Of a DNA stretch of 10,424 nucleotides, positions 6,622-10,424 are shown one piece after another; the first letter of the stretch is position 1, and every line of letters begins with the position of its first letter. Below the pieces are notes generated by a model. It worked only from the letters and a program-made list of their open reading frames with translations. It made no database searches and was not told the origin of the DNA. Origin of the DNA: Chitinophagaceae bacterium (GTDB lineage: Bacteria; Bacteroidota; Bacteroidia; Chitinophagales; Chitinophagaceae); assembly GCA_025963615.1 (NCBI GenBank), contig JAOQAL010000721.1, positions 1 through 10,424 on the forward strand, given 5' to 3'. The position numbers were made by a program, and so were the translations under genes.

Positions 6622-6651
6622 CCAATATACACAAATAGTTGACTTTATCAA
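6622..6651 (-). promoter_or_regulatory. Candidate promoter of the GNAT gene, overlapping the MarR operator
   Basis: Read on the minus strand, TTG (6651-6649) is followed after 19 nt by TATATTGG (6629-6622), 7 of 8 to TAnnTTTG. Transcription would start near 6615, giving a short leader to ATG 6602. The -33 element and half the spacer lie inside the palindrome at 6633-6657, so a bound repressor would block it. Confidence 0.35.
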
Positions 6652-6657
6652 CTATTT
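6633..6657. promoter_or_regulatory. Perfect palindrome between GNAT and MarR genes, probable MarR operator
   Basis: AAATAGTTGA (6633-6642) and TCAACTATTT (6648-6657) are exact 10-bp inverted arms separated by CTTTA. The 25-bp site with a TTGA/TCAA core matches the size and symmetry expected for a winged-helix MarR dimer. It lies in the 82-bp gap between the two divergent genes, 27 bp before the MarR start. MarR regulators commonly repress themselves and a divergent neighbour from such a shared site. Confidence 0.65.
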
Positions 6658-6684
6658 ATCATTTATTTCTACTTACTTTTATAT

Positions 6685-7122
6685 ATGCTTGAAAAGGATG
6701 TTAAACAGCTTCGGGATTTTAATAGATTCTACACCTCAGTATTGGGTGTGTTAAATAAGCGGTTCAATAATGACACTTATTCATTGCCGGAACTGCGGGT
6801 ATTGCAGGCCATACGTTTCCAGGATGGGATCCAGGCACGGGACATCATACAGCTTCTTAACATCGATAAAAGCTACCTGAGCCGTATTCTTTTAAAATTT
6901 GAAAAAACCAAACTGGTTAATAAAACAACTTCAGGAGAGGACCGGCGCTCTCATTGTTTACACCTCACTCCAGCCGGGAAAAAAGAATATGCAGTGCAGG
7001 ATGCTGATGTACGCCGGCAGCTAAGTACGATGCTGGCTAAGCTCCCGGCTAAAAAGCGAAAGGAACTTATTTCCTCAATGATGCGGATAAAGGCCATTCT
7101 ATCGCCGGTTGCTAAATCATAA
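6685..7122 (+). CDS. MarR family transcriptional regulator
   Basis: This 145-residue protein has the MarR layout: an N-terminal dimerisation helix (about 3-27), a winged helix-turn-helix (about 34-98) and C-terminal helices (105-140) completing the dimer interface. The HTH reads IQARDIIQLLNIDKSYLSRILLKFEK (49-74), with the recognition helix from about D61. The wing follows with GEDRRSHCLHLTPAG (84-98), containing the conserved D-x-R pair. These regulators usually repress, and release DNA on binding a small molecule or on cysteine oxidation; the single Cys91 in the wing is noted, but its role is unknown. The gene is divergent from a GNAT acetyltransferase across a perfect palindrome, so it probably controls both. 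ATG 6685 gives a normal-length N-terminus. No terminator is seen after the stop. Confidence 0.94.
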   Translation: MLEKDVKQLRDFNRFYTSVLGVLNKRFNNDTYSLPELRVLQAIRFQDGIQARDIIQLLNIDKSYLSRILLKFEKTKLVNKTTSGEDRRSHCLHLTPAGKKEYAVQDADVRRQLSTMLAKLPAKKRKELISSMMRIKAILSPVAKS

Positions 7123-7359
7123 CATACTTGTATGCTGGCGGTCATAGATAATATCCCTGTTGAAATTGCCTCATATGAAATTAACCAGAACCAAACATCA
7201 CAATTAATGCTGCACCGACGGCTCAGTTGGTGTAAATCACCAGGTTACAGATACATTCCCAATTGTCCAATCGGACGCGTAATAAAAAGCCGGACCCGAC
7301 GATGTTTCGTTAAGGGGGATTTTCATATTAATGGTCAAGAATATTTTTTAACCATCCGG

Positions 7360-7390
7360 GCAACCTTTTCATTTATCTGTCTCTTATAAT
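7360..7390 (+). promoter_or_regulatory. Candidate ECF-type promoter directly before the sigma factor gene
   Basis: GCAACC (7360-7365), carrying the AAC core typical of ECF -35 elements, is followed after 13 nt by GTCTCTTATA (7379-7388), which resembles GTC-type ECF -10 elements. The spacing to GTC is a little short, so the exact -10 is uncertain. If real, transcription starts within a few nucleotides of the TTG start codon, and the sigma factor probably drives its own operon. Confidence 0.4.
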
Positions 7391-7397
7391 AAACAGT

Positions 7398-7934
7398 TTG
7401 ACTGAGAAAATACATATTAGAGATGAGTCAGTTGCAGAAGCCCGCAACGGGAGCCGAATGGCCATGGCGCTTATCTATAACCAGTACAGTAAACAGATGT
7501 TCGGTATCTGTATGAGGATGTTGGGCAGAAAAGATGATGCTGAAGATGTATTACAGGAAGCGTTTATTACAGCGTTTACCAAACTTGGACAGTTAGATGA
7601 TGACAGGACTTTCGGGGGCTGGCTCAGAAAGATCGTGATCAATAATTGCATCCAATACTCAAAAAAGAGACTCCATTGGGAAGAGATTTCCCCCGATGAA
7701 GAACCGGACAATAATGAAGAGGAGGAATGGTTAAGTCATATTAACCTGGAAACCGTATATGAAGCAATAAAGAGTCTTCCTAACGGATACAGGCAGGTAT
7801 TTAATCTTTTCGCGGTCGAAGGTTTTTCACACAAGAAAATTGCTGAACTGCTTGGTATAACTGAATCAACTTCTAAAAGCCAGTATCATAAGGCGAAAAA
7901 ACAATTAAAGGAGCAATTGCTTAAAAAGAAATGA
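7398..7934 (+). CDS. ECF subfamily RNA polymerase sigma factor
   Basis: This 178-residue protein has sigma region 2 (about 24-91) with the core-binding signature DAEDVLQEAFITAFTKLGQL (47-66) and TFGGWLRKIVINNCIQYSKK (71-90). An acidic linker (95-113) leads to region 4 (118-172) with SLPNGYRQVFNLFAVEGFSH and the helix-turn-helix IAELLGITESTSKSQYHKAK. Regions 1 and 3 are absent, as in ECF factors. The start is TTG 7398: no in-frame ATG occurs before codon 21, and starting there would remove the first helix of region 2. The stop overlaps the next gene's ATG (ATGA), coupling the sigma factor to a membrane protein that is probably its anti-sigma factor. It likely transcribes its own operon in response to an envelope signal. 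Confidence 0.95.
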   Translation: MTEKIHIRDESVAEARNGSRMAMALIYNQYSKQMFGICMRMLGRKDDAEDVLQEAFITAFTKLGQLDDDRTFGGWLRKIVINNCIQYSKKRLHWEEISPDEEPDNNEEEEWLSHINLETVYEAIKSLPNGYRQVFNLFAVEGFSHKKIAELLGITESTSKSQYHKAKKQLKEQLLKKK

Positions 7935-8692
7935 CAGACAAAGTAAGAAAATATCTTTCGGAAAATTATGATCAACTCAGCCCGGAAGGACCTGATGAGA
8001 AGGTCTGGCGAAATATCAGCAAACTCATCCCGGAAAGACGAGGGAAACTATTTTTTATCGGACTGAAAAAATTGGCTGTAGCCTGTGTTATTATACTTAT
8101 TGCCATAAGTGCCTATTTTTTCGCCGGGTCTCGCAGGAAACAAATAAATGAGACGACTTCAACTAATAGTGAGAAATCCGAAAAAAGTAAGGAACAGATG
8201 ATTCCTTTAATTGTAAAAGAGAACAAAAAAGAAAAGATAGAGCCACCTGAAATAAAAAAAAGCCTGGCAGCAGTAATTAAAAAAAAGCAATATAAAATAA
8301 TAAGTCCTGACAAACGACCGCCGCAACGATCTGTCAATGTTCCAATAGAACAATTAGCCTTTCAGTATGAAAGCAGCTTAACAAGGGTAATAGAAGATCA
8401 AAAAACAACCATTAGCACTACACCTGTTTATGGAGTAACTCAGGACTATTTTGATTTATTTATCAAAGAGTACCGCTCCCTGGAATTAAACGAAAACAGG
8501 ATAAGGGAAAAGAAAAGGCTTTCAACTGAGAGTGTTGATGCCCTGGATAAACTGGATGAGATGATATTGAATTTTCAAAAGAAGATCAGGTTACTGAAAC
8601 GACTAAGGGCTGAGATAGAAAAAGTGAATAAAGCGAACAAACCGAAACAAGCTAACCAAGACGTGCAAATAAATTATGTCCGAATTATTTAA
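7931..8692 (+). CDS. Single-pass membrane protein, probable anti-sigma factor
   Basis: This 253-residue protein has a cytoplasmic N-terminus (1-44) containing DEKVWRNISKLIPE. One membrane helix follows (about 47-66, LKKLAVACVIILIAISAYFF), then a Lys/Glu-rich periplasmic stretch (67-135) and a C-terminal helical, probably coiled-coil region (about 176-236). The 4-nt overlap with an ECF sigma gene, the small cytoplasmic domain and the single helix fit an anti-sigma factor that holds the sigma factor at the membrane. The N-terminus lacks the HxxxCxxC of zinc anti-sigma (ZAS) proteins, so this is not the classical zinc type. No periplasmic family is recognised. The coiled coil may bind the exported protein encoded next or another envelope partner. 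The anti-sigma role is inferred from context rather than a recognised domain. Confidence 0.75.
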   Translation: MTDKVRKYLSENYDQLSPEGPDEKVWRNISKLIPERRGKLFFIGLKKLAVACVIILIAISAYFFAGSRRKQINETTSTNSEKSEKSKEQMIPLIVKENKKEKIEPPEIKKSLAAVIKKKQYKIISPDKRPPQRSVNVPIEQLAFQYESSLTRVIEDQKTTISTTPVYGVTQDYFDLFIKEYRSLELNENRIREKKRLSTESVDALDKLDEMILNFQKKIRLLKRLRAEIEKVNKANKPKQANQDVQINYVRII

Positions 8693-8701
8693 AAACGAAA
8701 A

Positions 8702-9979
8702 ATGAAAACTATTATCACACGGGTAATCTTACTGGGTCTCCTATTGTTCACCATCAGTATCAAAGCGATCGTACAAGAGGTTAAAGTGAAAGCAGTAAGT
8801 AATGAATTTTCAAGTGGTAATACAACCGCTATTGATATAGAGATACAACGCGACATGAATGTTGAAATTGTACCCTGGGAAGGAGCTAATGTAAAAATAG
8901 TCTATCAATACAATCCAGGCTGGTATAAGGAATTATCCGATGCAATATTTTCCGACCTGGGTTTTAACATGGTACAATCGGGGTCTGCAGAAAAGATCAC
9001 TGTAGGCTCTATGCCTTTAAAGTATTTCAGGGTAAACAGGCCTCCGTCATCATCTCAATCGGACTACATAGTCATCGATGGGAAGAAATATTTCAGGGGT
9101 CCCGAAAAAACGGAATCCCAGGCAGATAACTTTCCAACTGAAATAGTGAGATTATCGGACTACCCGGTCATAGATGAGAAAAAAAATTACAAAGGGCCTG
9201 AAAAAACTGAAGCCAGGGCAGATAATTTTCCAAGGGAAAAGGTAACGTTTTATATTCCCAGGAGCAAAAAGCTGATCCTTAAGCTCTATTATAATGGTAG
9301 TATAACAATAGCGGAAAACCTCATTGAAGCAGATATAACCACGAGTTTCGGCGGCTCGACGCTGAAAGCAAAATCAATACAAAAATTATCGCTTAAGGCT
9401 TACTATCCACGCGCAAGTTTCGATACTATCGGAGAGGCTTTCATTGATGTTATGGGCGGACAGTTATTTATTAAAAAAATTACCAAATTAAATGCCCAGT
9501 CACGTTATGCATCTGTTCAAATTAACTCGGCCGAAGAAGTCAATCTTATTTCAAGCCAGAGCGATGTGTATGTTATTGAACAGATAGGAACATTGACAGG
9601 CTCTCAGAAATTCGGCGTATGCAGGATCAATGTATTGAATAAGGATATTAATATGGAAGAATCTTCAGACATAGTTATCAAAAATATAATGCCCGGCGCG
9701 GGTATACTGAAAATTAAATCTACCCAGGTTACATTGAATTTACCTGTTTCCAATTTAAAAAATTATTCTCTTTCGGTTAATGGTTCAGGTTCAACTTTAC
9801 AACTTACGGAAGACATACGTAAAGGCACTGTTTCAGGTGGCAGTGCAGGAAACGAGCCGGCTCCCGTTAAGTTCGGTGGTCCCGGTTCTGTAAAATTTAC
9901 CAGTAACGTAGGCGACATAAACGGCAGCCATACTGTATTTGATATTAATTGCCTCAGTTGTAATATCAGCTTCAAATAA
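8702..9979 (+). CDS. Exported DUF4097-like beta-strand-repeat protein with tandem 32-residue insert
   Basis: This 425-residue protein has an N-terminal signal sequence (hydrophobic core 6-20, probable cut near A22). The rest is a long series of short beta strands such as LKLYYNGSITIAENLIEADITTSFGGSTLKAKSIQKLSLKA, characteristic of DUF4097/DUF2807-like (head-GIN) right-handed beta-solenoid proteins. Residues 120-151 and 152-183 are a tandem duplication (21 of 32 identical), each unit running from SDY through VID..K, GPEKTE and ADNFP. The protein ends with CLSC (C417, C420), a possible disulfide pair near the C-terminus. It lies 9 nt after the membrane protein gene in the ECF operon, so it is probably a sigma-dependent envelope or cell-surface protein. 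Binding partners are unknown; the DUF4097-like call rests on strand pattern and context rather than a single signature motif. Confidence 0.75.
   Translation: MKTIITRVILLGLLLFTISIKAIVQEVKVKAVSNEFSSGNTTAIDIEIQRDMNVEIVPWEGANVKIVYQYNPGWYKELSDAIFSDLGFNMVQSGSAEKITVGSMPLKYFRVNRPPSSSQSDYIVIDGKKYFRGPEKTESQADNFPTEIVRLSDYPVIDEKKNYKGPEKTEARADNFPREKVTFYIPRSKKLILKLYYNGSITIAENLIEADITTSFGGSTLKAKSIQKLSLKAYYPRASFDTIGEAFIDVMGGQLFIKKITKLNAQSRYASVQINSAEEVNLISSQSDVYVIEQIGTLTGSQKFGVCRINVLNKDINMEESSDIVIKNIMPGAGILKIKSTQVTLNLPVSNLKNYSLSVNGSGSTLQLTEDIRKGTVSGGSAGNEPAPVKFGGPGSVKFTSNVGDINGSHTVFDINCLSCNISFK
9059..9250 (+). repeat. Tandem 96-bp in-frame duplication
   Basis: Two 96-bp units (9059-9154, 9155-9250) encode 32 residues each with 21 identical positions. 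Both contain GPEKTE and ADNFP, and both start with the DNA string TCGGACTAC. The copies differ at many synonymous sites, so the duplication is not recent. Confidence 0.9.
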
Positions 9980-10001
9980 TCAGGTCATATTTTCTTCAGT
10001 A

Positions 10002-10033
10002 TTGTTTTACACTGTACATGCAAATCAATTTTG
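10002..10033 (+). promoter_or_regulatory. Candidate promoter of the DUF4369 gene
   Basis: TTG at 10002-10004 and CAATTTTG at 10026-10033 (7 of 8 to TAnnTTTG) are 21 nt apart. Transcription would begin near 10040, about 38 nt before ATG 10078. It would make the DUF4369 gene independent of the ECF operon, although read-through is possible since no terminator is visible in the 98-bp gap. Confidence 0.3.
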
Positions 10034-10077
10034 CAGTAAAGTATTTTCCTATAATATAATTCACCAAACTCCGCTCC

Positions 10078-10424
10078 ATGAACTATCAAACATTGTTGAA
10101 AAAGCCGTTGATAACTGGTCTTTTACTTGTTCTATTCTTATTTTCCTCTGCTCAAAAAATTTCATTTACTGTCGAAGGCACACTAACCGATATAAAAAAG
10201 GATGCTACGATTTGGATAGGTTTGGTTGAGCCGTACGAACTTAAGGGAATGGCTTTTAAAGGCGAAGTCAGTAATGGGAAATTCGTCATAAAAGGAGAAA
10301 CCGTTCAACCGACACTAGCCACGCTGACGCTATTCTTACTTGATGAACACGGGAAACCATTACTACAATATCCCTTTGCACCAAAATTACACTTCGTTCT
10401 GTGTAGCGGTAAGAACGTTGTTTC
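10078..10424 (+). CDS. Exported DUF4369-domain protein, N-terminal part (probable TlpA-like oxidoreductase)
   Basis: ATG 10078 opens a frame that runs to the window edge (115 codons seen). It starts with a signal peptide (MNYQTLLKKPLITGLLLVLFLFSSA, likely cut before Q24). After it comes ISFTVEGTLTDIKKDATIWIGLVEP, then FKGEVSNGKFVIKGETVQPTLATLTLF: the F.V.G.L / V.NGKF..KG / P layout of a DUF4369 domain, normally the N-terminal module of Bacteroidota periplasmic thiol-disulfide oxidoreductases with a C-terminal thioredoxin fold. The catalytic domain with its CxxC would lie beyond the window, so the oxidoreductase role is expected from the family, not seen. An in-frame ATG at 10018 is followed by a stop before 10078 and cannot be the start. 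The gene follows the ECF operon on the same strand after 98 bp. Confidence 0.82.
   Translation, partial: MNYQTLLKKPLITGLLLVLFLFSSAQKISFTVEGTLTDIKKDATIWIGLVEPYELKGMAFKGEVSNGKFVIKGETVQPTLATLTLFLLDEHGKPLLQYPFAPKLHFVLCSGKNVV

Noticed and set aside
6603..6632. Ten-residue N-terminal extension of the GNAT protein
   Set aside because: It does not fit the usual first strand of GNAT domains and overlaps the predicted promoter -7 element.
7228..7242. Small TGGTG/CACCA palindrome after the MarR gene
   Set aside because: Five-base arms are expected by chance and there is no adjoining T-run or promoter.
7132..7389. 85-codon plus-strand frame between the MarR and sigma genes
   Set aside because: No recognisable domain, biased residues typical of non-coding DNA, and it runs through the candidate ECF promoter.

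Overview
The window looks like a chromosomal segment from a Bacteroidota bacterium, most likely a Chitinophaga/Niastella-like member of the Chitinophagales. This rests on family content (three DUF4386 membrane proteins, a LytS/LytTR two-component pair, an ECF sigma/membrane protein/DUF4097-like operon, a DUF4369 N-terminus), on the lack of Shine-Dalgarno sequences, and on promoter-like TTG / TAnnTTTG pairs of the Bacteroidota type. The genus is inference. No mobile element, tRNA, rRNA or CRISPR array was seen.

Left third (1-3915): two DUF4386 genes on the minus strand (the left one cut by the window edge) are divergent from a plus-strand histidine kinase/response regulator pair that overlaps by 8 nt. 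Another DUF4386 gene on the minus strand converges on that pair. The divergent gap holds a degenerate 21-bp-period direct repeat whose geometry resembles LytTR binding sites. The convergent gap holds a small membrane-anchor reading frame that appears frameshifted in a run of seven A's.

Middle (3916-7122): a gene-poor 471-bp stretch carries an operator-like inverted repeat and a candidate promoter ahead of a secreted serine hydrolase (class C beta-lactamase fold, all three catalytic motifs present). This gene converges on a GNAT acetyltransferase across a perfect 18-bp hairpin that includes the GNAT stop codon. The GNAT gene is divergent from a MarR regulator across a perfect 10-5-10 palindrome, so the regulator probably controls both.

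Right third (7123-10424): an ECF sigma factor with a TTG start, a single-pass membrane protein that is probably its anti-sigma factor, and an exported DUF4097-like protein form a tight operon (4-nt overlap, then a 9-nt gap). The exported protein contains a tandem 32-residue duplication. A secreted DUF4369 protein, probably the N-terminus of a TlpA-like thiol-disulfide oxidoreductase, begins after its own candidate promoter and runs off the right edge.

I did not find a clearly new multi-gene system. The best leads are the LytTR-DUF4386 locus with its 21-bp repeats, the ECF operon with its duplicated insert, and the MarR/GNAT operator.
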